From JAGQOZ01 sp041399205 (lineage in GTDB: Bacteria > Planctomycetota > Planctomycetia > Pirellulales > Pirellulaceae): a stretch of DNA of 64,000 bases. Of the stretch, positions 45,573 to 55,656 are shown piece after piece. Positions within the stretch are counted from its first letter, which is position 1; every line of letters begins with the position of its first letter. The stretch lies in the NCBI GenBank assembly GCA_041399205.1, contig JAWKTK010000011.1, forward strand, positions 124,001-188,000, written 5' to 3'. The notes below the pieces were generated by a model that did no database searches, was not told the DNA's origin, and saw nothing but the letters and a program-made list of their open reading frames with translations. The position numbers and the translations under genes were made by a program.

Positions 45573-46676
45573 CTATTCGTCAGCCACGTTTACATAGACT
45601 TTTAGGGCGTCCTTGTCTTCGACCAACAGGCGCATCATTTCTTGGTAACTGTCCAGGCCGTCCAACGGATTGGTCAGGATCTTCTGGACCACGCCGGGAT
45701 ACATTACTTCGCCCAACGCCAAATCCTTGATCCCCATTTCAAAGTGTTCGCGGTTCGCATTTACCGAGCCCACCAACAGTTTGTTCCCCAAGACAAATTC
45801 CAAGTTGATTTTGTCTGCCGGAACTTCTGTTTTGTGACTACCTCCGGTCACACTATGCCAGACCAAGACGCCGTTGAGCCCCAAAACACTCATGGCATCA
45901 AAGGCAATTTTACTGCTACCGGTAGCCTCCATGATGATGTCGGGCTTGCCCACTTCTGCGGCGAGCTGTTCCAGGGATTTTTGTTCCGAACTGACGTACG
46001 TAGCGCCAAAGCCTTCGACGATTTCGGAATTCAAACGAGGTGCTGGTCGTCGAGCACACGTGTAAACATCCAATCCTTTTAAACGAAGAATCAGTGTCGA
46101 CAGTAAACCGATCTGGCCGGCACCCATGACAAACGCTCGCTGCGGCCGCCAAACTCGCATCCGACGTTGCACTTCAAACGCCTGGTGAATCGCTTTGGCC
46201 GCACAGCTCATCGGTTCCATCAGCACGTGCAAATGCTTCAATCCGGGCGGAACTTTGACAATATATTCTTCGTCGTCCACCAAATATTCGGTCAAGTAGC
46301 CGTGTCGCAGATTGATGCCTCGTTCATAGTACGTCTCTTCGCTGGTCATATCGTACGTGCCGATTCGATCGTAGATAGAACCACCGGGACGTCTTACGGT
46401 AGCCGTTACGTAATCACCGGGCTTAATGGTTCGCACATTCGGACCAACCTCTGGGACAATACCAAACGATTCGTGGCCAATGACCAAATAGTTGTCACCA
46501 GGAGGTGCGTTGCCGTACAGTGCATCGTTGATTTCTCGATCCGTAGCGTCAACTCCCACCTTTAAAACCTTCACCAAGACACCTCGGCCATTGGGAATAC
46601 TATCCAGCGTAGGCATCGGGATGTCTTCAAGATGAACACTGTTGGGAGTTCCAGGATGAACGGCAACTGCTTTCAT
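45573..46676 (-). CDS. zinc-dependent sugar (glucose 1-) dehydrogenase family protein
   Basis: A 367-residue medium-chain dehydrogenase starting [11 protein letters not shown] (ATG 46676). In [13 protein letters not shown] the residue aligned with the usual first zinc-binding cysteine is an Asp, as in haloarchaeal glucose dehydrogenases. The second ligand is in VIGHESFG, and a nucleotide-binding [14 protein letters not shown] follows. The family oxidises aldoses at C1 with NAD(P). Glucose specificity is inferred from similarity of layout. It stands alone between unrelated genes. Confidence 0.85.
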   Translation of the reverse strand: MKAVAVHPGTPNSVHLEDIPMPTLDSIPNGRGVLVKVLKVGVDATDREINDALYGNAPPGDNYLVIGHESFGIVPEVGPNVRTIKPGDYVTATVRRPGGSIYDRIGTYDMTSEETYYERGINLRHGYLTEYLVDDEEYIVKVPPGLKHLHVLMEPMSCAAKAIHQAFEVQRRMRVWRPQRAFVMGAGQIGLLSTLILRLKGLDVYTCARRPAPRLNSEIVEGFGATYVSSEQKSLEQLAAEVGKPDIIMEATGSSKIAFDAMSVLGLNGVLVWHSVTGGSHKTEVPADKINLEFVLGNKLLVGSVNANREHFEMGIKDLALGEVMYPGVVQKILTNPLDGLDSYQEMMRLLVEDKDALKVYVNVADE

Positions 46677-47760
46677 GGGACGAATATCCTTCGTTCGGAT
46701 CTGCAATGGACTTTCAAATCAGTTCGGTTTACGTTGGTTGGCGGGCGCGAATGGGAATCATGTTCGAATGGGCCGCATCGGCTTGGATGTTTCGGCAAGC
46801 TTCGCCGGTTCGAATCGAATCAGCATTAGCCGTCACCGTTAAACGTCTCGAGCCCCTTCGGCACCTCCCCCCCGGAAAGACCTAACATGGTATAGTTCGA
46901 CGCAGAGATTGGCGAGCCCGCCTTGCCTGATTTTCACGGCCCCGCAAAATGGGCGGTTTTGAAGCAATGTTGGCTGGATGACGCGTTTTCGCATCCGGCG
47001 CTGGTCGCTAGAAAAAATGTTCGCGGCTGCCGCGAATACAATTGCGAATCGAGCAAGCGAAACACCGTACCATCTGGTTGCCGAATACTTCGTGCTTCGT
47101 GGTGTCATCCAAATCGCCTGGCACGAAGTTGTGTTAATCGAATTCTCTTGCCAGTCGGCGGTAGAAGCTGTTGTGAATTCAAAATGGTGCGGTTCGTCTT
47201 TGCAGAGTAAGTACTCAGGTGTGGTCCGATTTCGCCGTGGAGGATACTTGCCGCTTGTTATATTGGGCGTTTTCCCAGCGTCCGCATGTGTCGCCCGCTG
47301 CGCCGAGCGGGGTAGGACAGAACGATGACCGGTGGCTGACGCACACCGGCAAAAATGTTTCGCCCGCCGGGCGGAGAAGACCGTCGAGATACGGAGGATC
47401 AGAATAGTGTTGGCTGGCCCCTGGATGATGCCGTGATGGCTGGCCCCTGGATGATATCAGGAACGACCGCTGTCTGATTCAAAACCACAGACTGTCGGAT
47501 CACGGATTTGCTAAGGTTGCAGAATGCGAATTGACGGTGATTCGTCTGGGACGTCCAAGAATGTTCCCGCAACGCTTAGCGACCCCCAATCAATTCTCGC
47601 AGTATTCGCGGTGCGAGCGATCAGGCAAGCGTTCAGTTTTTTCACGTTCTATGCGGCGGGCAGGTGAAACGGGCTGGAAAAGAAGCTAGAATTGTCGCGA
47701 GTTTTCTTCGTGCGAATAGTTTTCATGGTCGAATTGGTGTTTTACTTCCGAGGTGGTTCG
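46677..47760. other. about 1.1 kb without a credible gene
   Basis: Several short frames occur on both strands but none has a convincing start, composition or family look. Short direct repeats of TGGCTGGCCCCTGGATGAT lie near 47410 and 47431, and Gly/Arg-coding fragments around 47280-47400 resemble decayed sequence. The last 100 nt should hold the LRR gene promoter (GAGGTGG ribosome site at 47751). Confidence 0.55.
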
Positions 47761-48735
47761 ATGCGATATCTTGTTGCGATTCTGGCAGTGTGGTCCGGTT
47801 TAGGGTGTTGGGTTTCGGCCGACGAAGCGACGGCGCTGGCTGAAATTGAAAAGCTGGGTGGCAGCGTGCGCAAAATCGCGATGAATACAGAGGACAAGGA
47901 AGCCGCCTTTCATTTGGCTGGTAAGGAAATTGATGATGCAGGGCTGGTTCATTTAAAAGAATTGTCGAACTTGGTTTGGCTGAACCTAGCGAACACGAAG
48001 GTCACCGACGCTGGTCTTGCGGAACTGAGCGGCATCCAAACGGTAACTCGTTTGCATTTGGAAAACACCGGCATCACCGACGCCGGATTGGCGCATTTGG
48101 CCGGCTTGGAAAATCTGGAATATCTGAATCTTTACGGCACCAAAGTTTCCGATGCAGGTTTGGATCATTTGGCTGGCCTCAAGAAGCTGAAGAAGTTGTA
48201 TCTGTGGCAGACCGAGGTGACTAAGGAAGGCGCCGAGAAATTATCGCAAGCCATTCCGGATTTGTATATCAATCGAGGTGCGGATGCGGAGCCCGGCCCG
48301 CCAACCAAGAACTTGGCAGTTGGCCGTTATGTAAAAATTCGACTGGAAGGCGAAAAACGCATTTTGAGTCTGGCGGAAGTGCAGGTGATTGAAACGGCCA
48401 CCGGCGCTGAACTGCAAAAGGACGCTGCGGTTGTTTCGCAGTCTTCGAATTATGAGGATACGGCTGCGGATCGAGCGAAAGATGGGAACGTGGATGGCGT
48501 GTTTTCGAATGGTTCGGTCACACACACCAACGAACAGACCAATCCGTGGTGGTTGCTGGATTTAGGCGAATCAAAAGACGTTGGTAAAATTGTGATTTAC
48601 AATCGAGCAGATTGTTGCGGTGACCGCTTGGCGGACGCGGTGGTGGAAGTCTTTGATGCGGGTTTGAACGTGGTTTGGTCCGGTAAGGTGGCCGACGCCA
48701 AGGACGGCAGTTCGCACGAATTTGTGGCTCCGTAA
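47761..48735 (+). CDS. exported LRR protein with C-terminal F5/8-type (galactose-binding-like) domain
   Basis: A 324-residue protein from ATG 47761 with a signal peptide ending ...CWVSA. Residues about 50-190 hold leucine-rich repeats of ribonuclease-inhibitor-like type (DAGLVHLKELSNLVWLNLA, TDAGLAHLAGLENLEYLNL, SDAGLDHLAGLKKLKKLYL). The C-terminal domain (NLAVGRYVKIRLEG, DGNVDGVFSNGSVTHT, NPWWLLDLGESKDVGKIVI (part), NRADCCGDRL) fits a discoidin/fucolectin-type carbohydrate-binding fold. It probably binds surface glycans. Confidence 0.85.
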   Translation: MRYLVAILAVWSGLGCWVSADEATALAEIEKLGGSVRKIAMNTEDKEAAFHLAGKEIDDAGLVHLKELSNLVWLNLANTKVTDAGLAELSGIQTVTRLHLENTGITDAGLAHLAGLENLEYLNLYGTKVSDAGLDHLAGLKKLKKLYLWQTEVTKEGAEKLSQAIPDLYINRGADAEPGPPTKNLAVGRYVKIRLEGEKRILSLAEVQVIETATGAELQKDAAVVSQSSNYEDTAADRAKDGNVDGVFSNGSVTHTNEQTNPWWLLDLGESKDVGKIVIYNRADCCGDRLADAVVEVFDAGLNVVWSGKVADAKDGSSHEFVAP

Positions 48736-49002
48736 GCTCGGAGTAACTCGCTTAGCGCAAGCCAAATCGTCGTTTTTTTATTTTTGGCGATTTGGCGATT
48801 CCAACTTCCTTCGCGTGAGCGGAGCGTGTATATTGACGAAGCTTAGCGGGGCCAAACTTGAAGGGCCCTTTCGACGCTCGAGATTCTTCCGGTTTTCTTT
48901 CGCCTGTGCGACGGTTTTGGATGTTCTTGATCGCATAAGGCTGCTTTTGGCTAGGTACCCGCGTCTACGTTTGTTTCGTTTTTTTGTTAGGAGTGACGCC
49001 GG

Positions 49003-49200
49003 ATGCCACAGGGCGTAATTAAGAAGTTGGTTTCGGACAAAGGTTTTGGTTTTATCAAGGGTGATACGGGAGAATTCTTCTTCCATCATTCGGCTGTTGA
49101 AGGCGTTCCATTTGAATCGCTACAAGAAGGCCAGAATGTTGAGTACACCGAAGGAAACGGTCCCAAAGGGCCTCGTGCCGAACAGGTCAAGCTGGTCTAG
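49003..49200 (+). CDS. cold-shock domain protein
   Basis: A 65-residue single CSD protein with RNP1 KGFGFIKG and RNP2-like FFFHHSAV motifs. It binds single-stranded nucleic acid and acts as an RNA chaperone. It is slightly shorter than E. coli CspA. The 267-nt region upstream may contain the long 5' leader usual for csp genes; no thermosensor could be defined by eye. A strong terminator follows. Confidence 0.94.
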   Translation: MPQGVIKKLVSDKGFGFIKGDTGEFFFHHSAVEGVPFESLQEGQNVEYTEGNGPKGPRAEQVKLV

Positions 49201-49239
49201 TTTTCACTAGCCATTGCTTTTTGCATATCGACCATTGAG

Positions 49240-49276
49240 CCGCCATGTTCGCTTGAGCATGGCGGTTTTTCTTTTT
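49240..49276 (+). terminator. intrinsic terminator of the cold-shock gene
   Basis: Arms CCGCCATG and CATGGCGG with a short loop, followed by TTTTTCTTTTT. Confidence 0.9.
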
Positions 49277-49304
49277 GTCCCAAAATCATTCGTCTCGCTA
49301 ACGC

Positions 49305-51572
49305 CTACGGTTGCGATGCTGGTCGATGCTTGGCTTCCATTCGAAAAAAGTAGACCTTGGAACCTCCGCCCGTATCGGTTGTCGGCGCTATCTGGTCTGT
49401 AAACGAACCGATCACCGCGTTGTCCGCAGTCACCTTGCGAAATCCGCCAATCGAATAGGGATTAGTCACCTGGTCACTGACGCCATAGTCAGACCAAGAT
49501 TGACCGTGGTCCGTACTGACGAGGCATGCCAACCGAGACGACTTGGCGTCACGCGATACGATAAACATATCACTGGTGTGATCAGGCCCTAACACAAAAT
49601 ATCCATCCAAGTTGCGAACCTGCAACTGCTGGCCTCGGACTTCCGGCCACACGTCCAGCTTCCGTTGACCGGAACCCAGTTCGTACTGAACGTAATGTTG
49701 TCGAGGAGTTGGCGTCTGCGCCAAATACAGGAAGTGTCCGATACCTTTTCGCACCGCAAAGCTGGACAGCCACGTATGATGATCTGATTCATCGTCCAGC
49801 GTAATTCGCTCTGCCGGACCTCCTTCGTCCGCGATCACTGGCAACGGTACGTTTTGCCCTGACATGGTCTGCCATGTTTTGCCACCGTCCGACGACTGCA
49901 GATAATGGATGTCCCAATACAAATAGATGCCATGTTTTTGCGTGGTCCAAGCGGCATGCAACGTATTCTGAGAATCTAGAAACAAGTGCGGATATTGAAG
50001 CAGCGCATTGGCGCCGGGTTGCAATAAATTGAATTGAGAAAGTACTTTGCCGTCCAGCGAAATCAGGTGAAACGAATTATTGTGCGCGAAGTAATACAAT
50101 TGTCGGCGAACCAAATCGATGGCCATTGAATATTTTCCGGCGGCTCCATCCGGAATCTTTGTGACCAGCGGATCACGATAGTTGCGGTCTGCCAGAAAGC
50201 GATACAAATACGCGTGCCCGTCTTGGAAGTCGGAACGAATCAAATACAGATTATCGTGGTCATCGGTTTCCATCACGGGCGGATTGGTGGCGTGCGTGGC
50301 TTCGTACAGCGTGCGAAAGGATCGTCCTTGATCGGTACTCCACGACAACCGCCATTGTTGTGCGGTATAGTCTTCATTTCTGGTACGAATGTGCGTCATG
50401 AAGTAGCCTCGACCATTCGCGACCACTTTCTGGTTGTGGCTTTGAAACGTGCCATAACCGGTGGCATGTTCGTCCACACAAGTGAGTTGAATTTTCTGCA
50501 GCGACGCGGTTTTGATTTCTGATTTTGGTTGGGAAATCGTCGCAACCGCAATCGAGTTGCCATCCCAGGTGGGACGACTGGCCGCGCCGACATACAGGTC
50601 CCAACGTTGATCATCGTGTGCCATCAACTGGGGCGTAACGTGTCCGTGTTGATCAAATTCGCGACCAGAAGTGGCCAGCCATCGCCGAGGTGACGTCCAT
50701 TCCAGGCCATCGCGACTTTCGGCCCCGTAGACTCCGCTGTGCGATTCGTAAACCAAAACGTAACGGCCATCCAGACGCTCGACATCAACGGCTCCAGCGC
50801 CGTGCAGAAAAACAGGTTCGGCGCGGCGCGTCCAGGTCTGGCCGTCGCTCGATTCGGCATATCCGACCGCTCGTCCTTGGCCAAGCACGCGACGGGCGGT
50901 TTCGTTTTGTTCGGCCGCAGCCGTTGTTGGTTGGCCGTCATACCACAGGCGAAACCGACCATCTTCGAACAACACCGTCGGGCGACCCACTTTTTTCGAA
51001 TCCCACGCCAAGGCGTCTCCCGTGGCCAGCACCACTCCCAGCTCTTTCCAGTGCAGACCGTCTGTCGAGACGGCGGCCGCAATTTCATCATCTTCTGCCG
51101 TTTGTGCGACCGTATAAAACATCCACCATTGCGAGTTAACTCGTACCACGGATGGATCGTTCACGTGATTGGCCGTTCCGCAGTCAATCACCACGCCCTT
51201 TTTGACCCAGCGCCGCCCGTCGGTAGATTCAGCAAAGTGGATTCGATCATGTCCGTCGGTGCCTTGGGCTCCATACCACATTTGCCACGCGTCACCGTGA
51301 TGGTGAACCTCGGGCGCATAAATATTGCCACCGCCGTGCGGAGCTCTTTCGGACGGCGTATCGGCTGAAAGAATCACGCGGACCGTACCCTGTGGATTCG
51401 CCGGTTGGTCCGCCATGGCGACACGGCTAAAAGCATTGGCGATAACGCAGCAGCCGATCATCGCCAACAGGCTGCCGCTGAAGATGCGTTCGAATAAGTT
51501 CGGCATCCGTATTGCGCGAACGTGGTCGTGGACAGTGGTGACGAACGGCGAGTTCCACTGCAGGCGAATCAT
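49305..51572 (-). CDS. exported double beta-propeller protein (GH43/GH32-like plus sialidase/BNR-like)
   Basis: About 755 residues from ATG 51572, with GGAAAGGA upstream. An N-terminal hydrophobic signal region precedes a first propeller (about 70-350) with WQMWYGAQG, VNDPSVVRVNSQWWMFYT, and RFRLWYDGQ, like glycoside hydrolase clan five-blade folds. The second half (about 370-750) has Asp-box-like SWSTDQGRSFRTL, LQSSDGGKTWQTM and VSTDHGQSWSDYG, as in sialidase/BNR propellers. It may act on polysaccharide; catalytic residues were not verified. Confidence 0.82.
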   Translation of the reverse strand: MIRLQWNSPFVTTVHDHVRAIRMPNLFERIFSGSLLAMIGCCVIANAFSRVAMADQPANPQGTVRVILSADTPSERAPHGGGNIYAPEVHHHGDAWQMWYGAQGTDGHDRIHFAESTDGRRWVKKGVVIDCGTANHVNDPSVVRVNSQWWMFYTVAQTAEDDEIAAAVSTDGLHWKELGVVLATGDALAWDSKKVGRPTVLFEDGRFRLWYDGQPTTAAAEQNETARRVLGQGRAVGYAESSDGQTWTRRAEPVFLHGAGAVDVERLDGRYVLVYESHSGVYGAESRDGLEWTSPRRWLATSGREFDQHGHVTPQLMAHDDQRWDLYVGAASRPTWDGNSIAVATISQPKSEIKTASLQKIQLTCVDEHATGYGTFQSHNQKVVANGRGYFMTHIRTRNEDYTAQQWRLSWSTDQGRSFRTLYEATHATNPPVMETDDHDNLYLIRSDFQDGHAYLYRFLADRNYRDPLVTKIPDGAAGKYSMAIDLVRRQLYYFAHNNSFHLISLDGKVLSQFNLLQPGANALLQYPHLFLDSQNTLHAAWTTQKHGIYLYWDIHYLQSSDGGKTWQTMSGQNVPLPVIADEGGPAERITLDDESDHHTWLSSFAVRKGIGHFLYLAQTPTPRQHYVQYELGSGQRKLDVWPEVRGQQLQVRNLDGYFVLGPDHTSDMFIVSRDAKSSRLACLVSTDHGQSWSDYGVSDQVTNPYSIGGFRKVTADNAVIGSFTDQIAPTTDTGGGSKVYFFRMEAKHRPASQP

Positions 51573-51920
51573 GAATCGGTCCTTTCCTAGAGATCGATCG
51601 AATACAGCCAACGGTCGTTGAACTGGTTACGGTTCTGCCAAAAGCATGGCGTCCCTATTGTAGCTGTGGGACAAATTCCGTCTGGCCGCTGACACGTGCC
51701 AATTGACCAAGATTGCGAAGCGGCGGCAGCCGTGTGACGCTTCGCATGGAGAAATCCCTATAACGCGAAGTTATTCTGGAAATTTCCTGGTTTTCACTGA
51801 CTTAGAAACGCGATTCTGGAGTGTTTCAGCTTGGAAACACGCGCGATAGACCAACGTTGTGCCTATACTGGAAGTTCTCTGATCCGTTTCGTTCGAGAAT
51901 ATGATTTTCGCGGTAGTTGC
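51573..51920. other. 348-nt divergent intergenic region
   Basis: Promoters of the two flanking divergent genes must lie here. I see no coding sequence or strong secondary structure. Confidence 0.5.
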
Positions 51921-54900
51921 ATGTATAAGCGTGAACAAAAATCGGTTCGGCCTCTGTTTGGTCTTTTGGCTCTGGTAGCTGTGTCTGCGTCAGCCGTATC
52001 TGTTTCGGCTCAGCAAAACTCGCCGACTCCCACTCCGGTGATCGCGCCGCACGAACAAAGCGTGCATTTGACTCGCGCAAAAGAGGCGCTTGCTGAAGGT
52101 CGGCTGGTGGACGTCACAGAACATTTGGCTCCGCTCATGCGACGTGACGCCGCCGACTATTTTCTGTCTGAAAACGGCCCGTCTCTGAAAGATGAAGTCT
52201 TGCGGTTGATCCGCCGCCTGGACTCAAATCAAGCCGAATTATGGGAACAGATTTTGGGTGATCAAGCGAGCGCCTCGTTGGTCAAAGCACTGCAGGAACG
52301 GAGTGTGGCGCAGCTGGATCGCGTCACGTATCAATTTGCCGGTACCGCAGCGGCGCGAAAGGCACACATCATGGCGGCGCGAATCCTGATGGACCAAGGC
52401 CAACATTACGCGGCTGCCGTGCGACTACAAAACCGCCGCGAATGGAAACATCTGGATGGTCTGGAACCAGAGCTTTCCGTGTTGACCGCGGTGTGCTGGA
52501 TGCGAGCGGGCGAAGAGCGCCGAGCCAAGGAAGTTTTGCTGGAAGTGGAAAAGCAATATCAGCCTGACGTGGTGGCCATCAACGGCCAGCAAACGCCGTG
52601 GTTTCCTCAGCTGGGCGAACTGGACGCATGGATGGATTCTCATTTGCAGACTTCCGCCGTTTTGTCGTCTGATCTAAGTTCATCATTTCCTTCGTTTCAT
52701 CCGCTATGGCATGTCGATGTGGCCGAAACGGAAAAAGAACATTCGCTGTTGAGCCGTTTGGATAATCAATTCCGTTCATCGCGGTATGCGTCCAGTGGTT
52801 CGCTGCAGCCGCTGTTATTGGACTCCACCGTGGTCATGCGCAACGCTTGGCGAATGTTGGGCGTCGAAGCAATTGGCGGCCGCCGCATTTGGGCATTCCC
52901 AGAATCGCCGTCCATGGAACATGAAGACGACTTGGTGATTGAAGCCAAAGGCAAAACGCTGCTGACAGAAACGGGGCGTACGATTCAGCGGCGAGTCTGG
53001 GCGGATCAGTTGTACGGACAAGTGGCGTTTGACAGCGGTCGAATGTATTTTTTGGATCAAATGGAATTTCAGTATGGCCAAGCAGCGGCCTCGGTGGGGA
53101 TTCGTCAATTTCGGTCAACTCGGAACACCCAGAATCCGCTCGGCAGCCGCCTTGTTGCGTTGGACCGTCAGCGAGAAGGTGCACGTAACTGGCTTCTGGG
53201 CGACCAAGATTGGGACGAACAAGAATTCGGCACGGCGCTATTTCAGTCGCCTCCGGTATCCGACGGCAACGAAGTGTACGTGTTGGCGGATCGAGGCAAC
53301 GGGCAACAGTCGGGTGTAACCTCTTTGCTGTGCCTGGACGCCACCACCGGCCAGCTGCAGTGGGAGCAGCCGCTGCAGTCCAAGGAAACCAATGAACCCG
53401 ACATGATTGGCCAACTTCGAGGCGGCCGGATTATATTGGCAGACACCATCGTGATCTGCTGGACCGTTGACAATATGTTGTTTGGTGTTGAACGGCATTC
53501 GGGCCGATTCGCTTGGAAGAAACAACTGGATTCTGGCGGCGAGATCTTCATTTATCCGGACAATCAGAATCGCATGTTTCGCGATACTTCGCAAAATCAA
53601 TTCAGTTCATTTGTGGAGCAGCTCACGCCTGGTGATCGCTGGTTTGATCCCGGTTGTTTGGTCCAAGCGCCCTACTGCATCTTAACGCCGGACAACAGTA
53701 GTACGTTGATTTGCCTGAATACGTATACCGGCCAGATTGTTTGGACTCGCGCACGCAAGGACTTTCTTTACGCGGCGTGTATTCATCAAGACGCCGTCTT
53801 GTTGGTAGGTGAAAATCGACTGGCCTTGGTCAAGCTGCAAGATGGTTCGTCCGCTTGGGGTGACACGTTCTACGTCAATTTGGAATCGTATGGTGCGCCC
53901 AGCGGTCGCGGTGTCTTGGTGGATAACTTTTACGTACTGACCACGGATGACGGCGATTTGATCAGCGTGCGTCTGGCAGACGGTCAAATGAAACGGCAGT
54001 CGTTTGGCTATGGGCTGGGAAATCTTGCGTACGAAAACGGGTTCTTGGTTTCTCAATCGCCCACGCAGTTGGTCGGTTTCACAAGTGATGAACAAGTTTG
54101 GGCCGATTCGACTCTAGCCGTTAGCACGAACAACCCCGCAGCAAGTGAAGACGAACGCATCGCACTGCTGGTGGAACAGCTGGGCGCGGTTCGTTTTCAA
54201 GATCGAGAAGCCGCAGAACAGGATCTGATTGTGCTGGGAGACGTTGCGGCCGAAGCGTTGCGAACCGCCGCCGACGGACCGAATCTGGAAGTTCGCATAC
54301 GAGCTCGTCGCATACTCAAGATCATGGGGCAAGACGCACTGAGCCGTCGCATTGCTCAATTCATGGAAGATCCAGACGCCGCGAATCTGGCCGGCTGGAC
54401 GCAGTTTCGCGAATGGTTTGGAAACGATACCGCGCAACGCAGTTTCTTTGCCGAAATGTATAAAGCCGAATCGCGATTGCTGGATACGTTGCAGAATTCG
54501 CCTGATCGAATTACCACTGTGGCCAACAAACGGTGTGGCGACATTCAGCAACTCATGCGCATCCAACAGCCGTTTCAATTGGAACCAGCCACCACAGCCA
54601 CTCTGATCTTTTTGTTGCTGCAACCGCCAGCGCAAAACGATAGTCGCTTGATGCAAATGACGGCCAGCTTCTGCAACAGTACGCCCATGAACTTCAATGG
54701 TGCGGAAGGAGAAATCCAAAAGGCCTTGCTGGTCAAGTTGTTACAGCAGAACAAGGAATCTTCGGATCAGAGCTTGGCCAACTTGGCGTATCGCTTCAAT
54801 CTACCGGAAGGCTATCCCATTGCCGTAAACATCTTAAATAGTGATATCAACGGCTATTCGAAGAATCTGGCCTTCATGTTGCTGGACAAGTTCGGAGGCA

Positions 54901-55325
54901 AACAAGACATTCCGCTGTTGAAAAAATTGTTGAAGGATGAATCGGTGGTTCGCAACTATAACCGAGCTGGAAAGCGGTACATTCTGCAAGTCCGAGACAT
55001 CTCGTTGATCTTTCTGCTTCGCTTGTCAGGCCTCGACCCCAAAGAAAACGGTTTTCCCAAATACAACGGCCAAGCGAACTTGATGTCCAACTACGAACTG
55101 GGGTTCGAAACAGACGAAGAGCGCAAGCAAGTGTATCAACAATGCGAAAAGGCGATTGCGGAAAAAGAAGCAGAACAAGAACAGACAGGCGAACCATCTG
55201 AATCGAATCCTGGTTCAACCCCGGAAGACGAACCGGCCGAAGCAACACTGGAACAGGAAAACGAAGACACTATCTTCCCCGATGGTGCTCCGGACTTTGG
55301 GTTGTTTCTAGATGACACTTTCTAG
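51921..55325 (+). CDS. large exported PQQ-propeller (BamB-like) protein
   Basis: A 1,134-residue exported protein from ATG 51921 (MYKREQKSVRPLFG...SVSAQQ signal). An N-terminal helical region (about 30-250) precedes PQQ-type propeller blades, for example LLCLDATTGQLQWEQPL, VERHSGRFAWKKQL, LICLNTYTGQIVWTR and LVKLQDGSSAWGDT. Residues about 770-1080 form HEAT-like helices (EAAEQDLIVLGDVAAEAL, RRILKIMG). The C-terminus is acidic (EDEPAEATLEQENEDT). PQQ propellers of this type usually serve protein interaction; function unknown. Confidence 0.85.
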   Translation: MYKREQKSVRPLFGLLALVAVSASAVSVSAQQNSPTPTPVIAPHEQSVHLTRAKEALAEGRLVDVTEHLAPLMRRDAADYFLSENGPSLKDEVLRLIRRLDSNQAELWEQILGDQASASLVKALQERSVAQLDRVTYQFAGTAAARKAHIMAARILMDQGQHYAAAVRLQNRREWKHLDGLEPELSVLTAVCWMRAGEERRAKEVLLEVEKQYQPDVVAINGQQTPWFPQLGELDAWMDSHLQTSAVLSSDLSSSFPSFHPLWHVDVAETEKEHSLLSRLDNQFRSSRYASSGSLQPLLLDSTVVMRNAWRMLGVEAIGGRRIWAFPESPSMEHEDDLVIEAKGKTLLTETGRTIQRRVWADQLYGQVAFDSGRMYFLDQMEFQYGQAAASVGIRQFRSTRNTQNPLGSRLVALDRQREGARNWLLGDQDWDEQEFGTALFQSPPVSDGNEVYVLADRGNGQQSGVTSLLCLDATTGQLQWEQPLQSKETNEPDMIGQLRGGRIILADTIVICWTVDNMLFGVERHSGRFAWKKQLDSGGEIFIYPDNQNRMFRDTSQNQFSSFVEQLTPGDRWFDPGCLVQAPYCILTPDNSSTLICLNTYTGQIVWTRARKDFLYAACIHQDAVLLVGENRLALVKLQDGSSAWGDTFYVNLESYGAPSGRGVLVDNFYVLTTDDGDLISVRLADGQMKRQSFGYGLGNLAYENGFLVSQSPTQLVGFTSDEQVWADSTLAVSTNNPAASEDERIALLVEQLGAVRFQDREAAEQDLIVLGDVAAEALRTAADGPNLEVRIRARRILKIMGQDALSRRIAQFMEDPDAANLAGWTQFREWFGNDTAQRSFFAEMYKAESRLLDTLQNSPDRITTVANKRCGDIQQLMRIQQPFQLEPATTATLIFLLLQPPAQNDSRLMQMTASFCNSTPMNFNGAEGEIQKALLVKLLQQNKESSDQSLANLAYRFNLPEGYPIAVNILNSDINGYSKNLAFMLLDKFGGKQDIPLLKKLLKDESVVRNYNRAGKRYILQVRDISLIFLLRLSGLDPKENGFPKYNGQANLMSNYELGFETDEERKQVYQQCEKAIAEKEAEQEQTGEPSESNPGSTPEDEPAEATLEQENEDTIFPDGAPDFGLFLDDTF

Positions 55326-55656
55326 AAATTACTGCCTTATGCCACGTGAGTGTCAAGTCTCTAGCCAACGGTGTTGTACCCAAGTTTTCAGGCTGCGGCT
55401 CGTTACTCACTTATCTCTGAGACGCTCCTCCTGGTGTCGCCGCTCCCTTCGCACCACTACACCTGGCGTTGGCGACGTCCTGCGTTTGGCTGTTTCTTCG
55501 CTAAACCATTGTTGGTGCGAATGAATCGATCGTAGCGAATGCGACCGTAGGACCCGTTCAGCCAACTGGCCCCAACGGATTTGACCGTAGGATATTCGCA
55601 ACCTATTTTCTCGCAGACCCTCGTAACACAACCGAACAATCTGCGAGACCTGAGAC
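55326..55656. other. 331-nt intergenic region
   Basis: Unique sequence between two plus-strand genes. No terminator hairpin, repeat or small gene stood out. Confidence 0.4.

Noticed and set aside
46839..47328. short frames of 89-116 residues on both strands
   Set aside because: There is no family look, no ribosome site and they overlap each other; listed only as a gene-poor stretch.
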